Source: CAYVBW01 sp964588685
GTDB lineage: Bacteria; Patescibacteriota; Microgenomatia; UBA1400; PJMF01
DNA: 64,000 nucleotides
Reading direction: 5' to 3'
Assembly: GCA_964588685.1 (NCBI GenBank)
Contig: CAZPQG010000002.1
Location: 1-64,000 of the forward strand
Below are positions 53,808 to 62,952 of this stretch, piece after piece. The notes below the pieces were generated by a model that saw nothing but the letters and a program-made list of their open reading frames with translations, had not been told where the DNA came from and made no database searches. The position numbers and the translations under genes are program-made. Position 1 is the first letter of the stretch, and each line of letters starts with the position of its first letter.

Positions 53808-55001
53808 ATGTCATTAAAATTTAGCAAAACTATTTCTTTAAACTTTCCATTGTTACTGCTGTTTATTAGCTACTGCTTAGTTAGCCTAGGCCAGCTGCAG
53901 CGAATTCAACTCAGTCATCAGGTGGCATTTTACGCTCATGATGTTTTTATTAGTTTTTTTGTGCTAGTTTTGATAATTTCCTCGGGTAAATCTTTATTCA
54001 AATTTTTAAAAAAGAAACTAGCGACCAACGCCGCTTGGCGCTGGCTGGCTCTTTTTTTAGCCTGGTCTTTATTGAGCCTTATCATTAATCAGCTGCATTT
54101 AGGCTTAAACTATCTACCTTGGCTTTATTGGTTGAGACTATCCGTCTATCTCAGTGCAGCCATCGTCATGGCTTATCTGAAGACAAATCGGAAGCAAACT
54201 CAACAATGGTTTGCTATTTTTTATTTACTGATATTTGCTCTTTTTATTTTACTGGGGTTTGTACAGTATTTGCTGATTCCTGATTTAAGATTCTTAAGCG
54301 ATCAAGGCTGGGACGTACATTATTTTAGGTTTGCCGGAACTTTGCTGGACCCTAATTTTTTAGGTCTGATTATTATTAACGGCTTATTAGTGTGGCTTTT
54401 TAAACTTGCCCCCAATGACAACTGGAGATTGGGAGGTGGAGTTATTTTGATTTTATCCTTGTTGCTAACCTATTCTCGCAGCAGCTACGGAACGTTTCTT
54501 TTAATAACCGGTATTTATCTTTTTTTATCATATCGATCACAAATTACAAAGAAAATAAAAAAGTCCTTGCTGATATTAACCGGTATTTTTGTTATTCTGA
54601 TACCTTTTTTGCCGAAACCGGGTGGATCAGGGGTAAATCTTGTCAGAACCGAAACTATCAGCAGTAGAGCAGAAGTGAATCGGTCAGTGCTTGAATCTAT
54701 TCAAGCGGTAGACTTAATATTAGGCAGAGGCTTATTTATCTCAACAATTAATTTGGATGTAGTTGATAAAATCGTGCATGCAAATTTTCCCGACAATCTT
54801 TTTGTGTTTATTTTAATCAGCGCCGGCATACCGGGTTTAATTTTATTTTGCAAATTTCTTTACCAAGCCTTTATAAAATTGTTAAGCTCAGATGGCTTGC
54901 ATTTTTTATTACTAGCTGCTGTTTTAGTCCACTCAATGTTTAATTTGAGTTTAGTGGAACCAATAAATTTACTAGTACTGCTGTTGGTGCTGCAAATTTG
55001 A
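53808..55001 (+). CDS. O-antigen ligase-like membrane protein
   Basis: A 397-aa, about 11-helix protein of the WaaL/Wzy group. The signatures are FRFAGTLLDPNFLGLIIING (about 165-185) and LLTYSRSSYGTFLL. The outer loop is about 280-330, with RTETISSRAEVNRSVLESI and VHANFPDNLFVFILISAGIPGLIL. It is shorter than the ligase-like protein at 15441 and without its acidic insert. ATG at 53808 is preferred to the TTG at 53769. It ends a few residues after the last helix. Confidence 0.75.
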   Translation: MSLKFSKTISLNFPLLLLFISYCLVSLGQLQRIQLSHQVAFYAHDVFISFFVLVLIISSGKSLFKFLKKKLATNAAWRWLALFLAWSLLSLIINQLHLGLNYLPWLYWLRLSVYLSAAIVMAYLKTNRKQTQQWFAIFYLLIFALFILLGFVQYLLIPDLRFLSDQGWDVHYFRFAGTLLDPNFLGLIIINGLLVWLFKLAPNDNWRLGGGVILILSLLLTYSRSSYGTFLLITGIYLFLSYRSQITKKIKKSLLILTGIFVILIPFLPKPGGSGVNLVRTETISSRAEVNRSVLESIQAVDLILGRGLFISTINLDVVDKIVHANFPDNLFVFILISAGIPGLILFCKFLYQAFIKLLSSDGLHFLLLAAVLVHSMFNLSLVEPINLLVLLLVLQI

Positions 55002-55074
55002 AGAAAAAAAATAAAAAAAATGAGTTGGCAAGCAAGTTATACCAGTTTGGAAATTTTAGCGAGCTGTAAAATTC

Positions 55075-55791
55075 TTAGCGGCGATAATAAACTGTTATTT
55101 CTGTTTCATTTTCGTTGCCTGCTTGGTCCAGAACTCTAATTTCAATAGTATTTTCGCCGCTACTTAACTGAAATCTGGTGGAAAAAACACCGTCACTGTC
55201 AGCATAAGTTAAACGATTATTAACATAAACTTTTGATTTAGGTTCTGTTGTACCTTCTATTTGAATAACCTCATCTTTTTTTAAATCAAACTCCGCCTCA
55301 TCTTCGGGAAAATCAATCTCTATTTCCGGGGGTTCTTTATCAAGCGTTACAAAAAACTGTTGATGTTGGGATTTATTACCCTGTGAATCAATACTAAACA
55401 AGCTAACGATATTTTCACCCGAAGACAAGTGAACAATTACCTCAAACTGATCAGAGTCATCTACTGCCACTGTATCTTGAACTTGATTATTTACTTCCAG
55501 CCTAATTTTAGATTCACTTTCCCCATAGCCGCTTAGTTGCAGCTTATCTTGATTGGTAAACTCCGGTGGAGCAGAAACTATAGGCGGCTGCGGCGGAATG
55601 GTGTCAGCTTGATGTATGTCCGTTTGCTTGTCTAAAATATCAAAAAAAAGCCTAACTCCGCTAGGCAAAATTATCAACAAAAATAATAAGCCGACAATGA
55701 TTGAGAGTAGAATTAAAACAATGGTTTGCTTAGTTAATTCTTTTTTTTGTTTTTTTGCTAGTCTGGAAGTGACGCGTTTTGCCATTGCCAT
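55075..55791 (-). CDS. membrane-anchored protein with two Ig-like domains
   Basis: A 238-aa protein: a Lys-rich cytoplasmic end, one helix (about 23-43), a Pro-rich linker, then two related beta-sandwich repeats. Repeat 1 (about 75-150) contains LSSGENIVSLFSIDSQGN; repeat 2 (about 160-238) contains LSSGENTIEIRVLDQAGN. These match glucodextranase-B-like or big-type Ig domains of surface proteins. It probably displays an adhesive or wall-associated module. It is convergent with the ligase-like gene. Confidence 0.75.
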   Translation of the reverse strand: MAMAKRVTSRLAKKQKKELTKQTIVLILLSIIVGLLFLLIILPSGVRLFFDILDKQTDIHQADTIPPQPPIVSAPPEFTNQDKLQLSGYGESESKIRLEVNNQVQDTVAVDDSDQFEVIVHLSSGENIVSLFSIDSQGNKSQHQQFFVTLDKEPPEIEIDFPEDEAEFDLKKDEVIQIEGTTEPKSKVYVNNRLTYADSDGVFSTRFQLSSGENTIEIRVLDQAGNENETEITVYYRR

Positions 55792-55943
55792 ATAAATAGT
55801 AAATTAACTTGTTGATCAATTATAGTAATTATACTAAATTAAAATTAAATTTAGAAATCATTACTTAATTTTTGACCATCTCTTATTTTTCTAAGCGCTA
55901 ATATTAATAATTAAAAATTCAAATTTAATTTTTTAATACCTTG

Positions 55944-56016
55944 AGCCAGGAATGGGAGTTGAACCCATGACCTACGGTTTACGATACCGGCGCTCTACCA
56001 GCTGAGCTATCCTGGC
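55944..56016 (-). tRNA. tRNA-Thr (CGT anticodon)
   Basis: A full 73-nt cloverleaf on the minus strand: acceptor GCCAGGA/TCCTGGC, D arm GCTC/GAGC, anticodon loop ATCGTAA with CGT, T arm ATGGG-TTCAACT-CCCAT. The first anticodon-stem pair (27-43) is C-T, a mismatch, and position 32 is A. Discriminator T. CCA is not encoded. It reads ACG codons. Confidence 0.92.
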
Positions 56017-56098
56017 ATAATATTATCATCAAACTCAATTGAGTATTTTTAATTTTAGCAGGAATTTTCAACAGATAGTAGAGGAAGGGCAAAAAATT

Positions 56099-56752
56099 CT
56101 AAAGCCTATTAATTATTTCATTAATTTGTTGAGGTTTATCAATTAAAAAATCAGGCTCAGCTTGATTTAAGAGAGTACGGCTCTCAATGCCCCAGCTGAC
56201 TGCAATAATCTTAACACCAATCTTTTTACAAGCTTCTACATCCCTGGTCTCATCACCAATATAAATCGCCTGTTGCTTTGTTAACTTTTGTTTCTTTAAA
56301 AATGAGGCTATGGTTTTATCTTTACCAAATAAATTTTTACTAGATTGAATAAATTTAAAAACATTACTTTTATTTTGTTTCAAAAATGTTGTTACATTTT
56401 GTACTGAATTGGAAGTTAGAATACTTTGCCCCACCTCTTTTTGTGCAAAATCTTTAATTACCGCTTGCATGCCCGGCTGCCAATTGAGCTGATCAATTCT
56501 TTTACCAAATTCTTGCTGTATTTGCTTGATAAAATTAGGGAGTTTAAAAACTGACAACTCATATTCTTTTATTAATTGGGCGGTATTTTTTTGCAGCAAA
56601 TCTTTTTTAATTTGTTCGGAGGAGACTTGATCATAGCCATACTCAGCTTTTAACTGATTAAAAATTTGAGTCATTATTGGAAGACTGTCAACCAGTGTGC
56701 CGTCAAAGTCATAAATGAGTGCTGGTGAGTTAGATGTGGCTTGTGATTTCAT
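56099..56752 (-). CDS. HAD-family phosphatase (phosphoglycolate phosphatase-like)
   Basis: A 217-aa HAD hydrolase. Motif I is YDFDGTLVDS with nucleophile Asp15 and acid Asp17, motif II SILTSNS, motif III Lys in KNLFGKDKTI, and motif IV YIGDETRDVEAC. A helical cap (about 20-85) lies between motifs I and II, the C1 type of Gph/PGMB enzymes. The substrate is a small phosphate ester and cannot be narrowed. Lies between two tRNA genes on the same strand. Confidence 0.85.
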   Translation of the reverse strand: MKSQATSNSPALIYDFDGTLVDSLPIMTQIFNQLKAEYGYDQVSSEQIKKDLLQKNTAQLIKEYELSVFKLPNFIKQIQQEFGKRIDQLNWQPGMQAVIKDFAQKEVGQSILTSNSVQNVTTFLKQNKSNVFKFIQSSKNLFGKDKTIASFLKKQKLTKQQAIYIGDETRDVEACKKIGVKIIAVSWGIESRTLLNQAEPDFLIDKPQQINEIINRL

Positions 56753-56779
56753 ATTTATTATGAAGATTCGTATTTATTG

Positions 56780-56850
56780 AGCGGGATACGGGAATCGAAC
56801 CCGTTTTTTTACCTTGGGAAGGTAATGTTGAACCGATCAACTAATCCCGC
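56780..56850 (-). tRNA. tRNA-Gly (CCC anticodon)
   Basis: A 71-nt cloverleaf on the minus strand: acceptor GCGGGAT/ATCCCGC, D arm GTTG/CAAC, anticodon stem TTACC/GGTAA with loop TTCCCAA, and T arm ACGGG-TTCGATT-CCCGT. The variable region is four A in a run of seven. Discriminator T, CCA not encoded. Reads GGG. Confidence 0.93.
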
Positions 56851-56868
56851 AGACCAGTCGATAAAAAA

Positions 56869-57144
56869 TTAAAAATCTTCTTTTTGGGAAGTGCAGCCTG
56901 CCTTTTCAAACTCGGCCCTTGCAAGTGAAGCCAGAAAGTGACACACCCGAGCCCCATTAACTACACTTTGGCAAAAATCAGCGTATACTTTTTTGAATCT
57001 TGTATTGCACTCAAAACTTAATTTTTTAGCTACCATCTCAGCATTATCTTCAGTCCAACTTGATCTCTTGCTAAGATCAATGCTGTTTGTTTCCATATTC
57101 TCCACATTCAGTATTAAGTTTGAAGGCTGCAAACGTTCTGCCAT
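56869..57144 (-). CDS. small hypothetical protein between tRNA genes (91 aa)
   Basis: I do not recognise it. The start is taken at ATG 57144; a TTG lies two codons upstream. The protein is soluble and mostly helical, with four cysteines spread out (FECNTRF, DFCQSV, RVCHF, AGCTS) but no paired CxxC. The middle, SSWTEDNAEMVAKKLSFECNTRFKKVYADFCQ, could be a long helix. It fills the space between tRNA-Gly and tRNA-Asp with 18 and 31 bp to spare. No Shine-Dalgarno. It may be a real lineage-specific gene or a chance frame. Confidence 0.45.
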   Translation of the reverse strand: MAERLQPSNLILNVENMETNSIDLSKRSSWTEDNAEMVAKKLSFECNTRFKKVYADFCQSVVNGARVCHFLASLARAEFEKAGCTSQKEDF

Positions 57145-57175
57145 AAACAAGTGAAGTTAATTTAATTTTAAACTG

Positions 57176-57249
57176 CGACCCCGACCGGGCTCGAACCGGC
57201 GATCTCTTCCGTGACAGGGAAGTATGTTAACCAACTACACCACGGGGCC
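57176..57249 (-). tRNA. tRNA-Asp (GTC anticodon)
   Basis: A 74-nt cloverleaf on the minus strand: acceptor GGCCCCG/CGGGGTC with one G-T pair, D arm GTGT/ACAT, anticodon stem CTTCC/GGAAG with loop CTGTCAC, and T arm GCCGG-TTCGAGC-CCGGT. Discriminator G as expected for Asp. CCA not encoded. Reads GAC/GAT. Confidence 0.95.
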
Positions 57250-57783
57250 TGATAATAATTTACTGCTGTTGAATCTCTTCTTTTGAATAGACTCTGGCAA
57301 ATTAGTTGTATTCAAAACTCTTATTCTGCTTTTCTAATTACAACACTGTCAGCAGCATATCTCTTCAATCTTCCTATAAAGTGGTCGCCTTTCACAAATA
57401 ATCTTAACTTTCTTGTCAATTCAACTCATTGCTTAAGGCCTTAATTATAGCTAAAATGATTGACATTTTCCAGTTCTAAAATCAGGTATTATGCTTTTTA
57501 TTCTACCAAATTTTATTGCAAAAGCTAAATTTAAAGTAAAAAACAGACAAAAAACGATTCCTTAAAAAATTTGGGCTTTTTTTAAGAAAACTAGAACGGC
57601 AGTCAAACTAACATTACGACAGTCAGCCTAGCATCTCAGTTAAAATTTTAGTCTACTAAAATTGCTAAAAATAAGCTATACTAATAACTTGAAACTAAGC
57701 GTATTTTTAAACAACATAACATAATAAAATTTATTAATTCTTTAAAAATAATTTGCTTAGCTTACTAATTAAAAAAAGAAATT
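57250..57783. other. 534-bp intergenic region, no gene seen
   Basis: It lies between the divergent tRNA-Asp and lemA. AT-rich, with no ORF of note and no tRNA, tmRNA or SRP-like structure that I can recognise. It holds a weak AT hairpin (57557-57582), a short direct repeat (CGGCAGTC and CGACAGTC near 57600 and 57619), and a TTGACA on each strand. None of these makes a convincing promoter at standard spacing. Confidence 0.5.
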
Positions 57784-58383
57784 ATGTCAACATTAACCAT
57801 CGCACTCATTGTCATTTTAATGATCATTTTTTATGTTGCTTTTGTCTTTAATGCCTTGCAAAAGCTTAAAACTCAAATTGAAGCCAGCATCCAAGAAATC
57901 GGCAATCAATTAAAACGACAGGCTAATTTAATTCCTAATCTGCAAGCGTCTGTTAAAAGTTATATGAAGCAAGAAAAGAAAATCTTTAAGATGCTAACTG
58001 AGGCTCGAAAATCTGTTGCTCAAGCAGAAAATTCCGGCCAAATGGAAGATATTAATGAAGCCATTGATCAAGTACAAAATTTAGTGCCGCAATTAAGAGT
58101 GGTATTAGAAAGTAATCCGGAGATTAAATCAAACCAAACCATAGTTAAATTTATGAACGAATTAACTGATACGGCTGATAAATTAACCTATGCTAGACGA
58201 AGCTTAATCGATTTAGCTCAAATGTATAATCAAAAATTAGTTACTTTTCCCTCTAATTTAGTAGCTAATATGTTTGGTTTTGAACGCGAAAAAGGGCTGG
58301 AAACAGCCAAAACAGGGGAACATGTCACTGTTTCAGCTGAAGACATGAAAATGCCAAAAGTAGATTTAGATCAGGAAGAATAA
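57784..58383 (+). CDS. lemA: LemA family protein
   Basis: A 199-aa protein: one N-terminal helix (about 5-24), then a long all-helical domain. FNALQKLKTQIEASIQEIGNQLKRQANLIPNLQASVKSY is the LemA signature, with the usual NxLxxLRxxVEASWADVDVQLKRRxDLIPNLV pattern slightly relaxed. NQKLVTFPSNLVANMFGF near the end is also canonical. Role unclear; lemA very often precedes htpX, as here (120 bp), suggesting a joint function in membrane-protein quality control. Confidence 0.92.
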   Translation: MSTLTIALIVILMIIFYVAFVFNALQKLKTQIEASIQEIGNQLKRQANLIPNLQASVKSYMKQEKKIFKMLTEARKSVAQAENSGQMEDINEAIDQVQNLVPQLRVVLESNPEIKSNQTIVKFMNELTDTADKLTYARRSLIDLAQMYNQKLVTFPSNLVANMFGFEREKGLETAKTGEHVTVSAEDMKMPKVDLDQEE

Positions 58384-58503
58384 GCTTAAACAACAATTTG
58401 TAAAATAGCATTTTGAGATTAAAATGCTGGCTTTCAATGTTGTTTTGCCGTTCAATCTTACAATAGGTTGTTGTTTTTTATATTTTAAATTTTTATCTTA
58501 AAT

Positions 58504-59445
58504 ATGGCAGTCAGTCATTACCAGCGCATCAGTAGCAACAAACGCCGCTCTACTTTAATTGTGGCTTTATTTATTATTTTTATTGCTGCTGCCAGCTATA
58601 TTATGACTTTAGCTTTTGGCTACAGTTTAAATATAGTGGCTTATGCCTTAATTTTCTCAGGAATCACGACCTTTGTTAGTTACTGGTGGTCTGACAAAAT
58701 AATTTTATCCATTTCCAATGCTGTGCCTGCCAACAGAAAAAATCATTTTGATTTTTACACGACAGTTGAAAATATTGCCATTGGGCAAAGAATGCCAATG
58801 CCAAAATTGTATGTCATTCATGATACTGCCATCAATGCTTTCGCCACCGGTAGAAATCCCCAAAACGCTGTAGTTTGTGCCACCACTGGTCTGCTTAATA
58901 GGTTAAATCGATCAGAAATCGAAGGAGTAATGGCTCACGAAATGTCTCATGTTCAAAATTATGATATTTTATTGATGTCAGTTGTGACGATTTTAGTAGG
59001 TTTAGTGGCTTTACTTTCAGATTGGTTTTTAAGAATGAGTTTTTTTGGCAGAAGCCGCAATAGTCGTGACAATAAGAGCCAATTGCAGGCTATTTTAACC
59101 ATTGTCGGCTTGCTTTTGGCACTTTTATCTCCTCTTATTGCCCAACTAATAAAGCTGGCAATATCACGCCGTAGAGAATTTTTAGCAGATTCAAGCGCAG
59201 TAGCTATGACTAGAAATCCGGAAGGCTTGGCTCGAGCTCTAGCCGCTATTTCTTCTGATCAACAGCCTTTGGAGGCAGCTAATAAAGCCACAGCCCACCT
59301 TTACATAGCTAATCCTCTTAAAAATCACAGAGGCTCACTTGGTTGGTTTGCTAGCTTATTTCAAACTCATCCTCCTATTAAAGAAAGAATTAAGCATTTA
59401 AGAGAATTGTCTATGTCGGAACATGATGCTGCAGCTAATAATTAA
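58504..59445 (+). CDS. htpX: membrane zinc protease HtpX
   Basis: A 313-aa M48 peptidase. Helices lie at about 18-38, 42-60, 155-175 and 190-215. The zinc motif HEMSH is at 145-149, with the third ligand Glu in RRREFLADSSAV. The pre-motif TTGLLNRLNRSEIEGVMAHE and the end FQTHPPIKERIKHLREL are family-typical. It degrades misfolded membrane proteins. The intact active site implies activity. Confidence 0.94.
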   Translation: MAVSHYQRISSNKRRSTLIVALFIIFIAAASYIMTLAFGYSLNIVAYALIFSGITTFVSYWWSDKIILSISNAVPANRKNHFDFYTTVENIAIGQRMPMPKLYVIHDTAINAFATGRNPQNAVVCATTGLLNRLNRSEIEGVMAHEMSHVQNYDILLMSVVTILVGLVALLSDWFLRMSFFGRSRNSRDNKSQLQAILTIVGLLLALLSPLIAQLIKLAISRRREFLADSSAVAMTRNPEGLARALAAISSDQQPLEAANKATAHLYIANPLKNHRGSLGWFASLFQTHPPIKERIKHLRELSMSEHDAAANN

Positions 59446-59684
59446 CATTAATTACAGGCAGGAGCAAATATTTTAAATAAGAGATTGGCTTTATTGAACT
59501 TAAATTGTTTTATTAAATTAACTTAAAAATGATAACTTTATGAGTATTTTTTTCTTGTATAATAAATTAATTCTAAAGGCTTAAAAAAGACTGAAAAAGA
59601 TAAAACAAATTTAAAAAGTACAACAGCAAATTCAAACTAAACGAAATTAAACACATACTGCATTACCTTTATAGATAAACATTT

Positions 59685-59695
59685 TATACTTAACC
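59685..59695 (+). promoter_or_regulatory. -10 box of gatC next to the start codon
   Basis: TATACT (59685-59690) ends 5 nt before the gatC ATG at 59696, with no convincing -35. As with rplU and ileS, this spacing predicts a leaderless mRNA. Confidence 0.45.
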
Positions 59696-59995
59696 ATGTC
59701 AAACATTACTCAAAAAATTATTGAACACGTAGCAAAATTGGCTAATATTCCTATTTCCAAACAAGAAGCGCAAGACTTAACAACAGCTTTTCAAGAAACG
59801 CTGGAAGTAGTTGACAACCTGAAACAAATATCTGTAGAAGAAGTTGAACCAACCCATCAAGTAACCGGTCTTAGCAATGTTACCCGGCCCGATAAAATAG
59901 AAAAAGAATTTATGTTTTCCCAAAAAGAGGCATTAGCCAATGCTAAAGACACATATCAAGGTTATTTTGTTGTACCCAGAATTCTCAAAAAATAA
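59696..59995 (+). CDS. gatC: Asp/Glu-tRNA amidotransferase subunit GatC
   Basis: A 99-aa belt subunit that wraps GatA and GatB. It opens IIEHVAKLANIPISKQEAQDL and has VDNLKQISVEEVEPTHQVTGLSNVTRPD in the middle, as in other GatC. It ends 2 bp before gatA and starts the gatCAB operon. The complex makes Gln-tRNA(Gln), and often Asn-tRNA(Asn), from the mischarged forms. Confidence 0.93.
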   Translation: MSNITQKIIEHVAKLANIPISKQEAQDLTTAFQETLEVVDNLKQISVEEVEPTHQVTGLSNVTRPDKIEKEFMFSQKEALANAKDTYQGYFVVPRILKK

Positions 59996-59997
59996 TT

Positions 59998-61380
59998 ATG
60001 TCTGATTTAAACACACTCACTCTTAAACAAGCTCTTGATTTGCTCAAGAAGAAAAAAGTAACGATTGATGAAATTTATTCAGATTTGTTGGCAGCTATCG
60101 ACCAAAAAAATAAAGATTACAACATCTATTTAGATAGGCCGCAAAATCCTCTGCAGCAAGCCAAAGAAGTAAAGCAGCAATCTTTGGCCGGCTTGCCTAT
60201 AGCTGTGAAAGATAATTTTTGCACCCGAGATTTAACTACCACGGCTGCTTCTAAAATTTTAGAAAAATTTAAGCCACCCCATGAATCAACTGTCACTAAA
60301 AAAATTAAACAACATGGCGGTGTGATAATCGGCAAAACCAATATGGACGCTTGGGCTCACGGCAGTTCAACTGAAACCAGCTCCTTTGGCACCACTTTGA
60401 ATCCACGCAATAAAAAATATGTTCCGGGTGGTTCTTCCGGCGGCAGTGCCGCAGCTATAGCAGCTGATTTGTCATTGGCAGCCCTCGGCACTGAAACAGC
60501 CGGCTCAATTCGCCAACCGGCATCCTGGTGTGGAGTAGTTGGTTTAAAACCAACTTACGGTCGAGTCAGCCGTCACGGAGTCATTGCTATGGCTTCATCT
60601 ACTGACAGCCCGGGGCCGATTGCTAAAACCGTGGAAGACGCAACTATTTTGTTCAATACTATAGCCGGCCCGGATGAACACGATGCCACCACTTCCAAGC
60701 TGCCGGTTCCTGATTTAAGCCAATCATTAAATCAATCAATCAAAGACCTCAAAATTGGAGTAATGTATCTGAACTTGGATGGTTTGGCATCTATCCGCCC
60801 TATTTTTAAAGAACAGTTAAAAGTTTTTGAGGAGCTAGGCGCGAAGGTAGAGCCAGTCAAAGCTTTAGACCCCCATTACGCCATTGGCGTTTACACAGTC
60901 GTGCAAAGAGCAGAGGTCAGCAGTAATCTAGCTCGCTTTGACGGCGTTAGATACGGTCGCAATCGGTCATTGTTCGGACCAGAAGCTAAACGACGCATTA
61001 TGCTCGGCACCTTCACCTTAAGCAAAGGCTACGCGGAGCAATATTATAAATTAGCTCAAAAAGTAAGAACTTTGTTTATTCAAGATTTTCAACGCTTATT
61101 TAAAAACTATGACTTACTGGTGGCCCCTACTTCTCCCGGCTACGCGAAAAAAAGAGGCATTAGTGCCAGCAGTCCTATGTTCGGCGAATTAGAAGATATG
61201 CTGCTTGAAGCCAGTTCTGTAGCTGGTTTGCCGGGTATCTCAATTCCTTGCTATCGAAACAAGAAAAGCAACTTATATTTAGGCATGAACATCATGGCGC
61301 CCATGTTTAAAGAAGATGTAATGGTCAAAGCTGCCGACGCCTTTGAAAAAAACACGCCATGGAATAGTTGGAGAAATTAA
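59998..61380 (+). CDS. gatA: Asp/Glu-tRNA amidotransferase subunit GatA
   Basis: A 460-aa amidase-signature enzyme that frees ammonia from glutamine. The Ser-cisSer-Lys triad is intact: Lys71 (AVKDNF), Ser146 in VPGGSSGGSAA, and Ser170 in GTETAGSIRQP. VGLKPTYGRVSRHGVIAMASSTDSPGPI is canonical. Full length. Cytoplasmic, in complex with GatB and GatC. Confidence 0.96.
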   Translation: MSDLNTLTLKQALDLLKKKKVTIDEIYSDLLAAIDQKNKDYNIYLDRPQNPLQQAKEVKQQSLAGLPIAVKDNFCTRDLTTTAASKILEKFKPPHESTVTKKIKQHGGVIIGKTNMDAWAHGSSTETSSFGTTLNPRNKKYVPGGSSGGSAAAIAADLSLAALGTETAGSIRQPASWCGVVGLKPTYGRVSRHGVIAMASSTDSPGPIAKTVEDATILFNTIAGPDEHDATTSKLPVPDLSQSLNQSIKDLKIGVMYLNLDGLASIRPIFKEQLKVFEELGAKVEPVKALDPHYAIGVYTVVQRAEVSSNLARFDGVRYGRNRSLFGPEAKRRIMLGTFTLSKGYAEQYYKLAQKVRTLFIQDFQRLFKNYDLLVAPTSPGYAKKRGISASSPMFGELEDMLLEASSVAGLPGISIPCYRNKKSNLYLGMNIMAPMFKEDVMVKAADAFEKNTPWNSWRN

Positions 61381-61414
61381 TCATAATTAAAAAAACATCA
61401 GCCAAACAAATATT

Positions 61415-62824
61415 ATGGCGACTAAAACAAAAACTAATAACACCACCCAAAACAGCAAAAAGACAAGTCAGCCGGGGTCTTATTCCAAAAAATACAAGCC
61501 TCGTATTGGATTAGAAATTCACGCCGAATTAAAAACAAACTCAAAAATGTTTTGCGGCTGTGTTAATGATCCTTTTGCAGCCGAGGAACCCAATATTTAT
61601 ACTTGTCCGGTCTGTTTAGGCATGCCGGGAGCTTTACCGGTACCTAATCAAAAAGCGATCGAGTGGACTATCAAATTAGGCTTAGCCCTCAACTGCAAAA
61701 TTAATAAATTTTCAAAATTTGACCGTAAACACTATTTTTATCCGGATTTAGCCAAGGGCTATCAAATTAGTCAATACGACATCCCCTTTTGCTATCAAGG
61801 CTCTATTGAGACTTCTGAGGGAGAAGTTAAAATCCGCAGAATCCATTTGGAAGAAGATACCGGCAAATTAATTCATGAAACTATTGATGGTCAACCTGTG
61901 AGCTTGATTGACTTTAATCGCAGTGGAGTACCGTTAGTAGAAATTGTCTCTGAACCGGATGTTAAAAACAGTCAACAAGCTAAAGAGTATAGTCAAAATT
62001 TAACGCAAGTGCTGAGATATCTAGATATTTCTGATTGCAAGATGGCTGAAGGGGGCATGCGATTGGAAGCCAATGTCTCTTTAAGCAAAATTGACTCAGA
62101 CAAACTACCGGCTTATAAAGTTGAGCTTAAAAACATTAACTCCTATCGCTTTTTACAAGACGCCATTGAATATGAAATTAAACGGCAGACTAAAATTTTA
62201 GAACAAGGACAAATTCCCGCCCAAGAAACCAGAGGCTGGGATCCAGCGCAGCAACAATCTTTTTCACAAAGAAGTAAAGAAGAAGCAGAAGACTACCGCT
62301 ATTTTCCGGAGCCTGATATACCTCCGCTAGAATTCACTGCAGAGCAAATTAGCCACATTCAAGACAGCTTGCCTGAAATGCCTCAACAAGTGAGTGCCCG
62401 CTGGCAAAAAGAATATCAAATAGAGCCATATAACGCTCAACAGTTAACTTCAAATATTAATCAAACACAGTGGGCAGAACAAGTTTTTGTCATAGCGCAA
62501 GAAGAGAATATTAAGGCTAATGATATAGCTAATGATATCATCAACCAGAAAATTGAAGTTAACTCACAGACTCCGGCTCAAAAAGTAATTGCAGCGTATC
62601 AAGATCTTCACCAAACAGTTGCTCTTGATGAAGAAAAACTAACAACAATTATCAACCAAGTTTTAGCTGAAAACCAGGACGTAGAAGCTAAATACCATGC
62701 CGGCAAAACTCAGGTGCTTGGATTTTTAATGGGGCAGGTAATGACCCGGCTTGATAAATCAGCAGACCCTCATCAAATAAAATCAGCTTTAACATCAATT
62801 TTAAAACAAAGAACGGCAAACTAA
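61415..62824 (+). CDS. gatB: Asp/Glu-tRNA amidotransferase subunit GatB
   Basis: A 469-aa kinase/transamidase subunit. A polar N-terminal extension of about 28 residues rich in Thr, Asn and Lys precedes the usual start IGLEIHAELKT. The zinc site is CGC...CPVCLG (about 48-70). FDRKHYFYPDLAKGYQISQYD and EDTGKLIH follow, with YRYFPEPDIPPL at the core end. The C-terminal helical and YqeY-like tail (about 350-469) binds tRNA. Intact. It closes the gatCAB operon, 34 bp after gatA. Confidence 0.95.
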   Translation: MATKTKTNNTTQNSKKTSQPGSYSKKYKPRIGLEIHAELKTNSKMFCGCVNDPFAAEEPNIYTCPVCLGMPGALPVPNQKAIEWTIKLGLALNCKINKFSKFDRKHYFYPDLAKGYQISQYDIPFCYQGSIETSEGEVKIRRIHLEEDTGKLIHETIDGQPVSLIDFNRSGVPLVEIVSEPDVKNSQQAKEYSQNLTQVLRYLDISDCKMAEGGMRLEANVSLSKIDSDKLPAYKVELKNINSYRFLQDAIEYEIKRQTKILEQGQIPAQETRGWDPAQQQSFSQRSKEEAEDYRYFPEPDIPPLEFTAEQISHIQDSLPEMPQQVSARWQKEYQIEPYNAQQLTSNINQTQWAEQVFVIAQEENIKANDIANDIINQKIEVNSQTPAQKVIAAYQDLHQTVALDEEKLTTIINQVLAENQDVEAKYHAGKTQVLGFLMGQVMTRLDKSADPHQIKSALTSILKQRTAN

Positions 62825-62952
62825 GATAAAAAAAGAAAGATAAAAATAGAAAGACAAACCTAATAAGATAAAATTAGAACGCCAGAAATTAAATTTTAAG
62901 ATCATATGACATTATTTTAATGATACTTATATTTTGTTAAGCTTTTATATTC

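Noticed and set aside
57420..57520. Promoter pair with TTGACA on the plus strand upstream of lemA
   Set aside because: The nearest -10-like sequences are at 11 or 21 bp, outside the working range.
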